From Mesobacillus sp. AQ2 (GTDB lineage Bacteria; Bacillota; Bacilli; Bacillales; Cytobacillaceae), in contig NZ_CP126080.1 in the NCBI RefSeq assembly GCF_030122805.1, forward strand, positions 104,001 to 168,000: a stretch of 64,000 nucleotides of DNA. Direction: 5' to 3'. Positions 22,555-33,500 of the stretch are shown here, one piece after another (the first letter of the stretch is position 1; each line of letters starts with the position of its first letter). Under the pieces are notes generated by a model that worked only from the letters and a program-made list of their open reading frames with translations, was not told the origin of the DNA and did not search any database. A program made the translations under genes and the position numbers.

Positions 22555-23088
22555 ATGGAAAAGAATTGGTATGTAGTGCATACTTACTCGGGCTACGAGA
22601 ACAAGGTCAAGACGAATCTTGAAAAGCGTGTTGAAACAATGGGCATGCAAGATAAGATCTTCCGTGTGATCGTTCCTGAAGAAGAAGAAACAGATTTCAA
22701 AAATGGCAAAAAGAAAGTTGTGAAGAGAAAGACTTTCCCTGGCTATGTTTTAGTAGAGTTGGTCATGACAGATGATTCCTGGTATGTTGTCCGCAATACG
22801 CCAGGCGTAACGGGCTTCGTCGGCTCTGCAGGTGCTGGATCAAAACCTACACCGCTGCTGCCTGAAGAAGTAACTTTCATCCTTAAGCGCATGGGCGTTG
22901 AAGAGAAGAAGGTAGATGTCAACTTCGAACTTGGCGAGACAGTACAAGTCAGCGAAGGGCCGTTTGCGAACTTCACGGGTACAATCGAAGAGATCGATAA
23001 GGATAAAGCGAAGCTTAAAGTTCTTGTCAATATGTTCGGGCGCGATACTCCGGTTGAGCTTGAATTTTCCCAGATTGAAAAATTATAA
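22555..23088 (+). CDS. nusG: Transcription termination/antitermination factor NusG
   Basis: NusG binds RNA polymerase and modulates pausing, termination and transcription-translation coupling. The 177 residues have the NGN domain (MEKNWYVVHTYSGYENKVK, FPGYVLVELVMTDDSWYVVRNTPGV) and a C-terminal KOW domain (VSEGPFANFTGTIEEIDKDKAKLKV). The length equals B. subtilis NusG. The ATG at 22555 is fixed by the conserved N terminus, yet the only good Shine-Dalgarno, GGGGAGGGA at 22525-22533, is about 22 nt upstream with a small GGAC/GTCC hairpin between. Confidence 0.97.
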   Translation: MEKNWYVVHTYSGYENKVKTNLEKRVETMGMQDKIFRVIVPEEEETDFKNGKKKVVKRKTFPGYVLVELVMTDDSWYVVRNTPGVTGFVGSAGAGSKPTPLLPEEVTFILKRMGVEEKKVDVNFELGETVQVSEGPFANFTGTIEEIDKDKAKLKVLVNMFGRDTPVELEFSQIEKL

Positions 23089-23099
23089 TCTGAAATAAC

Positions 23100-23128
23100 T
23101 TGAAATCAACTTTAAAAAGTGTTAATAT
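23100..23128 (+). promoter_or_regulatory. Promoter for rplK-rplA
   Basis: TTGAAA, a 17-bp spacer and TAATAT, just after nusG. The resulting leader of about 130 nt includes the perfect inverted repeat TTGACA-N6-TGTCAA at 23155-23172. Confidence 0.65.
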
Positions 23129-23261
23129 TTCATAGGTCAGTATGTCTTGGACGATTGACAGATATATGTCAAGTTCTTTATTTTATATAAAGACTTTTTA
23201 TTATGAGTGGGAGGGGAAAATCCCCTATTACCACATCACGGACTTTAAGGAGGTGTGTCTC

Positions 23262-23687
23262 GTGGCTAAAAAAGTAATTAAAATGGTTAAATTGCAAATC
23301 CCTGCTGGCAAAGCCAATCCGGCACCACCAGTTGGACCTGCACTAGGTCAAGCCGGTGTTAACATCATGGGATTCTGTAAGGAATTTAACGCTCGTACAG
23401 CTGATCAAGCTGGATTGATCATTCCGGTTGAAATCACGGTTTTTGAAGACCGTTCATTTACATTTATTACGAAAACTCCTCCTGCTGCAGTTCTTTTGAA
23501 GGTAGCAGCTGGAATCCAGTCTGGTTCTGGTGAACCAAACCGTAATAAAGTAGCAACAGTCAAGCGTGATAAAGTACGTGAGATTGCTGAACAGAAAATG
23601 CCTGACCTGAACGCAGCTAGCGTTGAAGCAGCAATGCGCATGGTTGAAGGTACTGCACGCAGCATGGGAATCAATATCGAAGACTAA
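23262..23687 (+). CDS. rplK: 50S ribosomal protein L11
   Basis: L11 forms the GTPase-associated stalk base on 23S rRNA and is needed for RelA-dependent stringent signalling and thiostrepton binding. The 141 residues include the proline-rich N-terminal region [20 protein letters not shown] and the C-terminal rRNA-binding domain ending [19 protein letters not shown] chose the GTG at 23262 because TAAGGAGGTG lies just upstream; the ATG at 23142 would add 40 unrelated residues. Confidence 0.97.
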   Translation: MAKKVIKMVKLQIPAGKANPAPPVGPALGQAGVNIMGFCKEFNARTADQAGLIIPVEITVFEDRSFTFITKTPPAAVLLKVAAGIQSGSGEPNRNKVATVKRDKVREIAEQKMPDLNAASVEAAMRMVEGTARSMGINIED

Positions 23688-23709
23688 TTTCTGCTGCAGA
23701 GGATGAATG

Positions 23710-23747
23710 GGTTGCGGAGCTGAATTAGATTTCACCCGCAACCTTTT
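23710..23747 (+). terminator. Terminator-like hairpin between rplK and rplA
   Basis: GGTTGCGG (23710-23717) pairs with CCGCAACC (23736-23743), followed by TTTT. The loop is 18 nt and the T run short, so it may attenuate rather than stop transcription. Confidence 0.55.
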
Positions 23748-23755
23748 GTCTGAAA

Positions 23756-23866
23756 CGGCGCCTTTATGGCGCCTTCGCTTTTCAAGCTCTGGTGCCGTCA
23801 AGGTGCCACCGCTTTCGTTGTCTAGCTCCGACGTATGGCCTATGTGCCATTGCGTCTCCGCTTTTC
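23756..23866 (+). repeat. Cluster of short dispersed-element variants (copy E)
   Basis: Three consecutive short hairpin modules, two ending in the family 3' box CGCTTTTC and the middle one in CGCTTTCG. The first is GGCGCC-TTTAT-GGCGCC then TTCGCTTTTC (23757-23783); the second AGCTCTGGTGCC...GGTGCCACCGCTTTCG (to 23817); the third GTCTAGCTCC, GACGTATGGC / GCCATTGCGTC, CTCCGCTTTTC (23820-23866). They share the ends of the long copies but lack the central block. Confidence 0.65.
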
Positions 23867-23914
23867 AAAGTGGGAGGTTATTCCGTTAAAACCACAATAC
23901 AGGAGGAACTAAAA

Positions 23915-24607
23915 ATGGCTAAAAAAGGTAAAAAGTATCTTGAAGCTGCTAAGCTTGTAGATCGCTCTCAAGCATATACAGCTGCTGAAGCAATTGAGCT
24001 TGCTAAAAAGACAAGCACAGTTAAATTTGACGCTACTGTTGAAGCTGCTTTCCGTCTGGGTGTAGACCCTAAGAAAGCTGACCAGCAAATCCGTGGAGCG
24101 GTTGTGCTTCCAAACGGAACTGGTAAAACTCAACGCGTTCTTGTATTCGCTAAAGGCGAAAAATTAAAAGAAGCAGAAGCTGCTGGTGCAGACTATGTTG
24201 GCGATGCAGAATACATCAACAAGATCCAGCAAGGCTGGTTCGACTTTGACGTAATCGTTGCTACGCCTGACATGATGGGTGAAGTTGGTAAGCTTGGTCG
24301 CGTATTGGGACCTAAAGGTTTGATGCCAAACCCTAAGACTGGCACAGTTACTTTTGATGTAACAAAAGCAGTTAACGAAATCAAGGCTGGTAAAGTAGAA
24401 TACCGCGTTGACAAGTCTGGTAACATCCACGTACCTATCGGAAAAGTTTCTTTCGAAGACAACAAGCTTGTTGAAAACTTCAACACAATCTTCGAAACAA
24501 TGATGAAGGTCAAGCCAGCTGCAGCTAAAGGAACATACATGAAGAACGTTACGATCTCTACTACAATGGGACCTGGCGTTAAAGTTGATCCTTCAACTGT
24601 AAAATAA
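23915..24607 (+). CDS. rplA: 50S ribosomal protein L1
   Basis: L1 builds the mobile stalk that moves deacylated tRNA out of the E site, and often represses its own mRNA. The 230 residues begin [19 protein letters not shown] and contain the characteristic [41 protein letters not shown] and the C-terminal [16 protein letters not shown] chose the ATG at 23915 behind CAGGAGGAAC; the longer frame from 23792 runs through the repeat cluster and is rejected. Confidence 0.97.
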   Translation: MAKKGKKYLEAAKLVDRSQAYTAAEAIELAKKTSTVKFDATVEAAFRLGVDPKKADQQIRGAVVLPNGTGKTQRVLVFAKGEKLKEAEAAGADYVGDAEYINKIQQGWFDFDVIVATPDMMGEVGKLGRVLGPKGLMPNPKTGTVTFDVTKAVNEIKAGKVEYRVDKSGNIHVPIGKVSFEDNKLVENFNTIFETMMKVKPAAAKGTYMKNVTISTTMGPGVKVDPSTVK

Positions 24608-24613
24608 TAGTAT

Positions 24614-24642
24614 TTGACAATCAACGAAGGATTGTATATAAT
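24614..24642 (+). promoter_or_regulatory. rplJ-rplL promoter
   Basis: A perfect TTGACA, 17-bp spacer and perfect TATAAT, the closest match to consensus in the window, as expected for an L10-L12 promoter. Confidence 0.92.
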
Positions 24643-24664
24643 TCTTCTTGTTGTGAAAATAGAA

Positions 24665-24790
24665 TTACATTTGTACCGCAGACAGCAGGGGCTTAATGCT
24701 TAATATCCTGCCGAGGTCATACGATAGAGCAACATACTTGCTATTGTATACTTCCTCCGCGTCTGCCTTGATGCGGAGGTTTTTATTTGA
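24665..24790 (+). promoter_or_regulatory. L10 leader (rplJ autoregulatory RNA)
   Basis: The structured leader between the rplJ promoter and gene has the position and features of the ribosomal L10 leader family, which binds the L10(L12)4 complex. It ends in an attenuator, CCTCCGC (24754-24760) / GCGGAGG followed by TTTTATTT. Excess L10 is expected to favour termination before rplJ. Confidence 0.75.
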
Positions 24791-24826
24791 TCGGTATAAA
24801 TGCAGAAATCTACAGGAGGTGTAAGG

Positions 24827-25327
24827 ATGAGCGCAATTATCGAAGTGAAAAAGCAAATCGTTGACGAGATTGCTGGCAAACTTAAAGAAAGTAAATCAAC
24901 TATCGTCGTTGATTACCGTGGACTTTCAGTTGCTGAAGTAACTGAACTTCGTAAAGAGCTTCGCGAAGCTGGTGTTGAATTCAAGGTTTACAAAAACTCT
25001 ATGACACGCCGTGCTGCAGAAGCTGCTGAACTTGCTGACTTAAACGCATCTTTAACAGGCCCTAACGCAATCGCGTTCAGTACTGAAGATGTCGTTGCAC
25101 CAGCTAAGATTCTTAACGAATTCGCTAAGAAGCATGAAGCCCTTGAAATCAAGGCGGGCGTAGTTGAAGGCAACATCGTTACAGTAGAAGAAATCAAGGC
25201 ACTTGCAGATCTGCCATCTCGCGAAGGTCTACTTTCTATGCTACTCAGCGTACTTCAAGCTCCAATCCGCAATCTTGCTCTTGCTGCAAAAGCTGTTGCA
25301 GAACAGAAAGAAGAGCAAGGCGCGTAA
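24827..25327 (+). CDS. rplJ: 50S ribosomal protein L10
   Basis: L10 anchors the L7/L12 dimers to the ribosome. The 166 residues include the N-terminal rRNA-binding domain ([31 protein letters not shown]) and a C-terminal helix rich in Leu/Ala ([25 protein letters not shown]) that binds L12. I took the ATG at 24827 after AGGAGGTGTAAGG, giving [10 protein letters not shown] as in B. subtilis. It is regulated by the leader at 24665-24790. Confidence 0.97.
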   Translation: MSAIIEVKKQIVDEIAGKLKESKSTIVVDYRGLSVAEVTELRKELREAGVEFKVYKNSMTRRAAEAAELADLNASLTGPNAIAFSTEDVVAPAKILNEFAKKHEALEIKAGVVEGNIVTVEEIKALADLPSREGLLSMLLSVLQAPIRNLALAAKAVAEQKEEQGA

Positions 25328-25384
25328 GCTAAAAATAATTACCGTTTAACAATAAAAAACTAACCTATTAGGAGGAAACAAATC

Positions 25385-25750
25385 ATGACTCAAGAACAAA
25401 TCATTGAAGCAGTTAAAAATATGACTGTTTTAGAACTTAACGATCTAGTAAAAGCAATCGAAGAAGAATTCGGCGTAACTGCTGCTGCACCAGTAGCAAT
25501 GATGGGTGGAGCTGCTGCTGGCGGCGCTGCTGAAGAAAAAACTGAGTTTGACGTAGTTCTTGCATCTGCTGGCGACCAGAAGATCAAGGTTATCAAAGTT
25601 GTTCGTGAAATCACAGGTCTTGGTCTTAAAGAAGCGAAGGAAGTTGTTGACAACGCTCCTAAAGCTCTTAAAGAAGGCGTTTCTAAAGAAGAAGCTGAAG
25701 AAATCAAAGCTAAGCTTGAAGAAGTTGGAGCTAACGTCGAAGTTAAGTAA
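25385..25750 (+). CDS. rplL: 50S ribosomal protein L7/L12
   Basis: The flexible stalk protein that recruits translation GTPases, present in several copies per ribosome. The 121 residues show the N-terminal dimerisation domain ([20 protein letters not shown]), the alanine- and glycine-rich hinge ([19 protein letters not shown]) and the C-terminal factor-binding domain ([20 protein letters not shown]). Acidic overall, unlike other ribosomal proteins. RBS TTAGGAGGAAAC precedes the ATG, and a terminator follows. Confidence 0.98.
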   Translation: MTQEQIIEAVKNMTVLELNDLVKAIEEEFGVTAAAPVAMMGGAAAGGAAEEKTEFDVVLASAGDQKIKVIKVVREITGLGLKEAKEVVDNAPKALKEGVSKEEAEEIKAKLEEVGANVEVK

Positions 25751-25767
25751 TCAACCTTACAATAAAA

Positions 25768-25797
25768 AGCTCGCTGCTAAAGCGGGCTTTTTTTTCG
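25768..25797 (+). terminator. Terminator after rplL
   Basis: AGCTCGCT / AGCGGGCT with a four-base GCTA-type loop and eight T; it closes the rplJ-rplL transcript. Confidence 0.85.
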
Positions 25798-25848
25798 CTT
25801 TATATCTTTGTAGTTGAATCAAGTTAAATGACCTTAACTCCGAGAAGT

Positions 25849-25967
25849 GTCTAGCTTCAGCGCCTAGCCCCTCGAGACGCTTCGGTCCGATCAATGAAGT
25901 CAAAAAACGACTTCACTGATCGGCCCTCCAGCGCTTGTCGGGTCTGACCAAGGCGCTTCCGCTTTTC
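25849..25967 (+). repeat. Dispersed palindromic element, copy D, between rplL and rsmC
   Basis: A 119-bp copy that begins GTCTAGCTTCAGCGCCTAG and ends AAGGCGCTTCCGCTTTTC. The core is GATCAATGAAGTC / GACTTCACTGATC, an inverted repeat with one bulged base around a seven-base loop, and AGCGCC/GGCGCT closes the outside. Block order and length match copy C almost exactly. Confidence 0.92.
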
Positions 25968-26066
25968 GATTTTTTGCTTTTTAATCACAAAGAGTTTATA
26001 ATACCGCAGTAGCAATGCAATCCGCGATCGCATTCTTCAAATGAGTCCCCGTGGAGGTGAGAGATT

Positions 26067-26669
26067 TTGACTGAACATTATTACTCCCGCAAACCCAGCA
26101 CTGAAAGCAATCCTGTGAAATGGCAAAGCGAATTGAAGGGAAACACCTTCCGTTTCAAGACGGACAGCGGCGTTTTTTCAAAAAAGGAAGTCGATTTTGG
26201 TTCGAGATTATTGATCGATACCTTCGAACTAAAGAAAGCTGATGGGATGGTTCTCGATGTAGGCTGCGGCTATGGACCGATCGGACTTTCAATTGCCAGG
26301 GCCTATCCAGAAGCGATGGTCCACATGGTGGATGTCAATGAAAGAGCGATTATGCTTGCGAAAGAAAACGCGTCCGAAAATAAAGTGGACAATGTGAAAA
26401 TCTATGAAAGTGACCGGCTGAATGGAGTGGAAGAAGACGGATTCGATGCAATCCTCACCAACCCGCCGATCCGAGCCGGCAAAAAAATCGTTCACGATAT
26501 ATTCGAACAAAGTTTTCAGCGTTTAGCTGAAGGCGGAGAGCTCTGGGTGGTCATCCAAAAAAAACAGGGTGCTCCATCAGCGATGGAAAAAATGAAAGAA
26601 CTTTTTGGCGATGTAGAGGTTGAGGCGAAAAGTAAAGGATACTTTATTCTCAAATCTGTTAAATGTTGA
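26067..26669 (+). CDS. rsmC: 16S rRNA guanine-N2 methyltransferase, RsmC family (YbxB)
   Basis: SAM-dependent methyltransferase of the RsmC/RlmG class; the Bacillus member YbxB is assigned to 16S rRNA mainly by homology. The 200 residues contain the SAM-binding motif VLDVGCGYGPIGLSIA and the NPP(I/F) catalytic motif as ILTNPPIRAGK, the form used for exocyclic-amine methylation. TTG start at 26067 with GTGGAGGTGAGAG upstream. It sits between rplL and rpoB as in B. subtilis. Confidence 0.92.
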   Translation: MTEHYYSRKPSTESNPVKWQSELKGNTFRFKTDSGVFSKKEVDFGSRLLIDTFELKKADGMVLDVGCGYGPIGLSIARAYPEAMVHMVDVNERAIMLAKENASENKVDNVKIYESDRLNGVEEDGFDAILTNPPIRAGKKIVHDIFEQSFQRLAEGGELWVVIQKKQGAPSAMEKMKELFGDVEVEAKSKGYFILKSVKC

Positions 26670-26694
26670 CGTGAGAAAACCGCTATGTTAATAT
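26666..26694 (+). promoter_or_regulatory. rpoB promoter, upstream
   Basis: TTGACG, 17-bp spacer and TAATAT; the -35 box overlaps the rsmC stop codon. Confidence 0.7.
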
Positions 26695-26727
26695 TATAAA
26701 ATGCCAATATATTAGTTTTCTTTTCAA

Positions 26728-26755
26728 TTGCTATTTTCATCGAAAGTTGTATAAT
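26728..26755 (+). promoter_or_regulatory. rpoB promoter, downstream
   Basis: TTGCTA, 16-bp spacer and perfect TATAAT. With the upstream promoter it gives rpoBC two tandem start points and leaders of about 150-210 nt. Confidence 0.65.
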
Positions 26756-26914
26756 TTTGGGCATAAAGGGAAAACTAACAAAATAATTGTTCGTTGCAGG
26801 AAATGTGGTTTTTAGGTGAAAACCCTTTTTCTTTTTGTCTTTTGAAATGGAGGAAACTTCATGGACAAGACAGGGATAGATGAATAATAACGCTTGATTT
26901 GAGGGGTGAATCAG

Positions 26915-29900
26915 TTGACAGGTCAACTAGTTCAGTATGGACGACACCGCCAACGTAGAAGTTATGCTCGCATCAGTGAAGTTTTGGAATTGCCGAATTT
27001 GATTGAAATTCAAACCTCTTCCTATCAGTGGTTTCTTGATGAGGGCCTCCGTGAAATGTTCCAGGACATTTCACCGATTGAAGACTTTACTGGTAACTTA
27101 TCGTTAGAGTTTATCGATTACAGTCTTGGCGAACCGAAATATCCAGTGGAAGAATCAAAAGAAAGAGACGTTACTTACTCTGCACCATTGCGGGTAAAGG
27201 TCCGCCTTGTAAACAAGGAAACAGGTGAAGTAAAGGACCAGGATGTCTTCATGGGCGATTTTCCGCTTATGACAGAAACTGGCACGTTTGTCATAAACGG
27301 TGCTGAAAGGGTTATCGTTTCCCAGTTAGTGCGTTCACCAAGTGTGTACTATAGTGGGAAACTTGATAAGAACGGGAAGAAAGGGTTCACTGCAACCGTT
27401 ATTCCTAACCGCGGCGCCTGGTTAGAGTATGAAACAGATGCCAAGGATGTTGTATATGTAAGGATCGATCGTACGAGGAAGCTCCCTGTTACGGTTCTTT
27501 TGCGTGCATTAGGGTTCGGTTCTGATCAAGAAATCATTGATCTGATCGGTGATAACGAATATATCCGTAATACTCTTGAAAAAGACAATACGGAAAGTAC
27601 GGAAAAAGCGCTTCTTGAAATTTATGAGCGTCTCCGTCCTGGCGAACCGCCTACAGTTGACAATGCAAAAAGCCTTTTGGTATCAAGATTCTTTGATCCA
27701 AAGCGCTATGACCTTGCAAATGTAGGGCGTTATAAAATCAACAAAAAGCTTCATATTAAAAACCGTTTATTCGGGCAAAAGCTTGCAGAAACATTGGTGG
27801 ATCCTGAAACAGGAGAAATCATCGCAGAAAAAGGCGTCACTCTTGACCGCCGTACTTTGGATAAGATCATCCCTGCGCTTGAGAACAATGTTGGCTTCAA
27901 GACAATCAGCCCTTACGGCGGCGTGGTTGAAGAGGATGTAACGCTTCAAAGCATTAAAATCTACTCACCGAACGATGTTGAGGGTGAGAAAGAGATTAAT
28001 GTTCTAGGAAACGCCTATGTCCCTGAACCGATCAAAAACATCACGCCTGCTGATATCATTGCATCCATCAGCTACTTCTTTAACTTGCTGCATGGTGTTG
28101 GCGACACGGATGATATCGACCATTTAGGTAACAGACGTCTTCGTTCTGTTGGCGAACTATTGCAGAACCAATTCCGTATTGGTTTGTCCCGAATGGAGCG
28201 TGTAGTCCGTGAAAGAATGTCCATCCAGGACACAAACACGATTACACCACAGCAATTAATCAATATCCGCCCGGTCATTGCGTCCATTAAAGAGTTCTTT
28301 GGAAGCTCACAGCTTTCACAGTTCATGGACCAGACAAATCCGCTGGCTGAATTGACACATAAGAGGCGTCTTTCTGCATTGGGACCTGGTGGTCTTACAC
28401 GTGAACGCGCAGGCTTTGAAGTGCGTGACGTTCACTACTCCCACTATGGACGTATGTGCCCGATCGAAACGCCTGAAGGTCCAAACATCGGTTTGATCAA
28501 CTCACTTTCAAGTTTCGCGAAGGTTAACCGCTTCGGATTCATCGAGACTCCGTACCGCCGTGTTGATCCTGAAACAGGTAAAGTGACAAGCCATTTCGAT
28601 TACTTAACAGCTGATGAAGAAGATAACTATGTAGTGGCACAGGCGAATGCTCGTCTTGCTGATGATGGTTCCTTCGTTGATGAAGAAGTAATTGCCCGTT
28701 TCCGCGGTGAAAATACTGTTGTCATGCGTGACCGCGTCGATTACATGGACGTATCACCGAAGCAGGTTGTATCCGCAGCCACTGCGTGTATCCCGTTCCT
28801 TGAAAACGATGACTCCAACCGTGCCCTAATGGGTGCGAACATGCAGCGTCAGGCTGTTCCATTGATGCAGCCTGAAGCACCAAGAGTCGGAACTGGAATG
28901 GAACACGTTTCTGCCAAAGACTCCGGAGCTGCAGTCATCTGTAAGCATGAGGGGATTGTCGAGCATGTGGAAGCCCGTGAAGTCTGGGTACGCCGCGTCA
29001 AGGAAGTAGACGGACAGGAAGTCAAGGGTGACCTTGATAAGTACCGTATGCTGAAGTTCATCCGTTCCAACCAGGGAACATGCTACAACCAGCGCCCAAT
29101 CGTAAGTATTGGCGACCGTGTAACCAAAGGGGAAATCCTTGCAGATGGCCCGTCAATGGAAAAAGGTGAACTGGCACTTGGCCGTAACGTCCTTGTTGGC
29201 TTCATGACATGGAATGGTTATAACTACGAGGATGCGATCATCATGAGTGAGCGCCTCGTTAAAGACGATGTATATACATCGATCCATATAGAAGAATATG
29301 AGTCAGAGTCCCGCGATACAAAGCTTGGACCTGAAGAAATCACACGTGATATCCCGAACGTCGGGGAAGATGCATTAAGAAACCTTGATGAGCGCGGAAT
29401 CATCCGTGTCGGTGCTGAAGTAAAAGATGGAGATCTTCTAGTAGGTAAGGTAACACCAAAAGGGGTTACTGAATTGACTGCGGAAGAACGTCTCCTTCAT
29501 GCAATCTTTGGTGAAAAAGCAAGGGAAGTGCGTGATACTTCATTGCGTGTTCCACACGGCGGCGGCGGGATTGTCCTTGACGTCAAAGTGTTCAACCGTG
29601 AAGATGGCGACGAGCTTCCTCCTGGTGTAAACCAGCTTGTCCGTGCATACATCGTTCAGAAGCGTAAGATTTCTGAAGGTGACAAAATGGCAGGACGCCA
29701 CGGTAACAAAGGGGTTATCTCAAAAATCCTTCCGGAAGAGGATATGCCTTTCTTGCCGGATGGAACACCAGTCGATATCATGCTTAACCCACTAGGGGTA
29801 CCATCACGTATGAACATCGGACAGGTGCTTGAGCTTCACCTGGGCATGGCTGCGCGTTACCTTGGAATCCATGTTGCATCTCCTGTTTTCGATGGTGCCA

Positions 29901-30478
29901 CTGAAGAGGATGTCTGGGCGACAATCGAGGAAGCAGGCATGGCAAGGGACGCTAAGACCATCCTTTATGATGGCCGTACAGGCGAACCTTTCGATAACCG
30001 TGTATCTGTCGGTGTCATGTACATGATCAAGCTTGCCCACATGGTAGACGATAAGCTTCACGCTCGTTCTACTGGACCATACTCACTTGTTACGCAGCAG
30101 CCGCTTGGCGGTAAAGCCCAGTTCGGCGGACAGCGTTTCGGGGAGATGGAAGTTTGGGCGCTTGAAGCATACGGCGCTGCATACACATTGCAGGAAATCT
30201 TAACTGTCAAGTCCGATGATGTTGTTGGACGTGTTAAAACATATGAAGCGATTGTTAAAGGTGAAAACGTACCAGAACCAGGTGTTCCTGAGTCATTCAA
30301 AGTATTGATGAAAGAGCTTCAGAGTCTTGGTATGGACGTAAAGATCCTTTCAGGCGATGAAAAAGAAATCGAAATGCGCGACTTCGATGAGGATGAAGAG
30401 ATGCAGCATGCTGAAACATTGACAATTGCTCCTGAAGCAGAAGAAATGGATTCAGAAAAAGTGGGAATGAAAGAATAG
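26915..30478 (+). CDS. rpoB: RNA polymerase beta subunit
   Basis: Catalytic subunit of RNA polymerase and target of rifampicin. The 1187 residues follow B. subtilis RpoB closely. The rifampicin region reads [29 protein letters not shown] in two overlapping parts and looks wild type; [18 protein letters not shown] near the active site is also intact. I chose the TTG at 26915 ([15 protein letters not shown]), with GAGGGGTG seven bases upstream; the GTG at 26906 lies within that ribosome-binding site. rpoC follows after 113 bp. Confidence 0.98.
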   Translation: MTGQLVQYGRHRQRRSYARISEVLELPNLIEIQTSSYQWFLDEGLREMFQDISPIEDFTGNLSLEFIDYSLGEPKYPVEESKERDVTYSAPLRVKVRLVNKETGEVKDQDVFMGDFPLMTETGTFVINGAERVIVSQLVRSPSVYYSGKLDKNGKKGFTATVIPNRGAWLEYETDAKDVVYVRIDRTRKLPVTVLLRALGFGSDQEIIDLIGDNEYIRNTLEKDNTESTEKALLEIYERLRPGEPPTVDNAKSLLVSRFFDPKRYDLANVGRYKINKKLHIKNRLFGQKLAETLVDPETGEIIAEKGVTLDRRTLDKIIPALENNVGFKTISPYGGVVEEDVTLQSIKIYSPNDVEGEKEINVLGNAYVPEPIKNITPADIIASISYFFNLLHGVGDTDDIDHLGNRRLRSVGELLQNQFRIGLSRMERVVRERMSIQDTNTITPQQLINIRPVIASIKEFFGSSQLSQFMDQTNPLAELTHKRRLSALGPGGLTRERAGFEVRDVHYSHYGRMCPIETPEGPNIGLINSLSSFAKVNRFGFIETPYRRVDPETGKVTSHFDYLTADEEDNYVVAQANARLADDGSFVDEEVIARFRGENTVVMRDRVDYMDVSPKQVVSAATACIPFLENDDSNRALMGANMQRQAVPLMQPEAPRVGTGMEHVSAKDSGAAVICKHEGIVEHVEAREVWVRRVKEVDGQEVKGDLDKYRMLKFIRSNQGTCYNQRPIVSIGDRVTKGEILADGPSMEKGELALGRNVLVGFMTWNGYNYEDAIIMSERLVKDDVYTSIHIEEYESESRDTKLGPEEITRDIPNVGEDALRNLDERGIIRVGAEVKDGDLLVGKVTPKGVTELTAEERLLHAIFGEKAREVRDTSLRVPHGGGGIVLDVKVFNREDGDELPPGVNQLVRAYIVQKRKISEGDKMAGRHGNKGVISKILPEEDMPFLPDGTPVDIMLNPLGVPSRMNIGQVLELHLGMAARYLGIHVASPVFDGATEEDVWATIEEAGMARDAKTILYDGRTGEPFDNRVSVGVMYMIKLAHMVDDKLHARSTGPYSLVTQQPLGGKAQFGGQRFGEMEVWALEAYGAAYTLQEILTVKSDDVVGRVKTYEAIVKGENVPEPGVPESFKVLMKELQSLGMDVKILSGDEKEIEMRDFDEDEEMQHAETLTIAPEAEEMDSEKVGMKE

Positions 30479-30490
30479 GTCCATCTAATT

Positions 30491-30545
30491 GGCACACGTG
30501 TACAAACAGTTGAATAACAGTATTGTCCACGTGTGTTCCTTTTTG
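30491..30545 (+). terminator. Hairpin between rpoB and rpoC, possible attenuator or processing site
   Basis: CACACGTG (30493-30500) pairs with CACGTGTG (30528-30535), and TTCCTTTTT follows. It resembles a terminator with a 27-nt loop, lying inside an operon that must continue into rpoC. Confidence 0.5.
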
Positions 30546-30591
30546 GATGGCCATAAGGGTAAAACCCTAGATTAAAAGGGAGGTAGGCCCC

Positions 30592-33500
30592 TTGCTAGAT
30601 GTTAATAATTTTGAGTACATGAAAATTGGCCTCGCTTCACCAGACAAGATCCGTTCATGGTCTTTCGGTGAGGTTAAAAAGCCAGAAACAATCAACTATC
30701 GTACTTTAAAGCCAGAAAAAGACGGCTTATTCTGTGAGCGGATCTTCGGACCGACAAAAGACTGGGAATGTCACTGCGGAAAGTACAAGAGAGTCCGCTA
30801 CAAGGGCGTTGTCTGTGACCGATGCGGTGTTGAAGTAACTCGTGCAAAAGTCCGTCGTGAAAGAATGGGACACATTGAGCTTGCGGCTCCTGTTTCTCAC
30901 ATTTGGTATTTCAAAGGTATTCCTAGCCGCATGGGACTAGTCCTTGACATGTCTCCGCGTGCACTTGAAGAAGTTATTTACTTTGCTTCGTATGTGGTAA
31001 CGGAAACTGGTGACACTGCTCTTGAAAAGAAGCAATTGTTATCAGAGAAAGAATACCGTGCTTACCGTGAAAAATACGGCAATAAGTTCCAGGCTGCCAT
31101 GGGAGCTGAAGCAATCAAAAAGCTGCTTTCTGATATCGACCTTGATAAAGAAGCAGATATGCTGAAGGAAGAATTGAGAACTGCACAGGGCCAGCGTCGT
31201 ACTCGTGCGATCAAGCGCCTTGAGGTAGTAGAAGCATTCCGTGGATCAGGCAATGAGCCATCATGGATGATCCTTGATGTTCTCCCTGTTATCCCGCCGG
31301 AACTTCGCCCGATGGTACAGCTTGATGGCGGCCGTTTCGCAACGTCTGACCTGAATGACCTGTATCGCCGTGTAATCAACCGTAATAACCGTCTTAAGCG
31401 ACTTCTTGACCTTGGTGCTCCAAGCATCATCGTCCAGAACGAAAAGCGTATGCTTCAGGAAGCTGTTGATGCGCTGATTGATAACGGCCGCCGCGGACGT
31501 CCGGTAACCGGACCAGGTAACCGTCCATTGAAGTCCCTTTCTCATATGCTGAAGGGTAAACAAGGTCGTTTCCGTCAAAACCTTCTTGGTAAGCGTGTTG
31601 ACTACTCTGGCCGTTCTGTTATCGTCGTAGGGCCTAACCTGCACATGTACCAGTGCGGACTGCCAAAAGAAATGGCTCTTGAGCTGTTCAAGCCGTTTGT
31701 CATGAAAGAACTTGTCCAAAAGGGCTTAGCCCATAATATAAAGTCTGCCAAGCGTAAAATCGAGCGCGTCCAGCCGGAAGTCTGGGATGTACTTGAAGAT
31801 GTCATCAAGGAGCACCCAGTATTGCTGAACCGTGCACCGACTCTTCACAGACTTGGAATCCAGGCATTCGAGCCGACATTGGTAGAAGGACGAGCAATCC
31901 GTCTTCACCCGCTCGTATGTACAGCATATAACGCTGACTTCGACGGTGACCAGATGGCTGTCCACGTTCCGCTTTCTGCTGAAGCACAAGCAGAAGCACG
32001 CTTGTTGATGCTTGCAGCACAGAACATCCTGAACCCTAAGGACGGCAAGCCAGTTGTAACTCCTTCACAGGATATGGTATTGGGTAACTACTACCTGACA
32101 CTTGAAAGAGAAGGCGCTGTCGGTGAAGGTATGGTCTTCAAGGATACAAACGAAGCATTAGTTGCCTATCAAAATGGCTATGTGCATCTTCATACACGTG
32201 TTGCTGTTGCCGCATCATCACTTGGCAACCAGACATTCACTGAAGAGCAAAATGGCCAGCTCTTGATCACGACTGTTGGTAAGTTGATTTTCAATGAAAT
32301 CCTTCCAGCGTCCTTCCCATATATCAACGAACCTTCCAAGCAAAACCTTGAGGAGAAAACTCCTGAGAAGTATTTTGTGGAAAAAGGCGCTGATATCAAG
32401 GAAGTTATCAAGAGTATGCCATTGGTTGATCCATTCAAGAAGAAAATTCTTGGAAACATCATTGCTGAAGTTTTCAAGAAGTTCAAGATCACCGAAACTT
32501 CAAAAATGCTTGACCGTATGAAGGGACTTGGCTTCACATACTCCACTAAAGCGGGTATTACGGTCGGTGTGGCTGATATCGTGGTTCTTAAAGAGAAGCA
32601 GGAAATCATTTCAGAAGCACAAACGAAGGTCGATAATGTTCTTAAGCAGTTCAGACGCGGTTTGATTACCGAGGATGAGCGTTATGACCGTGTTATTTCT
32701 ATCTGGAGCCAGGCGAAGGATAATATCCAGGCGAAGCTGATGAAATCACTGGATAATTCCAACCCAATCTTCATGATGAGTGACTCCGGTGCCCGTGGTA
32801 ACGCGTCCAACTTCACGCAGCTTGCTGGTATGCGTGGTCTGATGGCCAACCCGGCGGGACGGATCATCGAATTGCCGATCAAGTCAAGTTTCCGTGAAGG
32901 TCTTACAGTATTGGAGTACTTTATCTCTACTCACGGTGCTCGTAAAGGTCTTGCCGATACAGCACTTAAGACTGCGGACTCAGGTTACCTGACACGCCGT
33001 CTTGTAGACGTAGCCCAGGATGTCATCGTTCGCGAAGACGATTGCGGAACAGACAGAGGCTTGTTTATCAAATCTCTTAAAGATGGTACTGAAGTAATCG
33101 AACCTCTTGATGAGCGATTGATTGGCCGTTATGCAAGAAAGGCAATCAAGCATCCTGAAACAAAGGCTGTAATTGTACCTGAAAATGGCTTGATTACAGA
33201 AGACCTTGCTGTTGAAGTAACAGAAGCAGGTATCGAAGAAGTTTGGATTCGTTCTGCATTCACATGTAATACACGCCACGGCGTATGTAAGAAATGTTAC
33301 GGACGCAACCTGGCAACTGGCCAGGAAGTCGAAGTTGGCGAAGCAGTCGGCATCATTGCTGCGCAGTCAATCGGTGAGCCGGGCACACAGCTTACAATGC
33401 GTACATTCCATACCGGCGGTGTTGCAGGAGACGATATCACACAAGGTCTTCCGCGTATCCAGGAATTGTTTGAAGCGCGTAATCCTAAAGGTCAGGCTGT

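Noticed and set aside
24608..24826. Independent small RNA between rplA and rplJ
   Set aside because: Promoter, structure and attenuator are fully explained by an L10 leader for rplJ.
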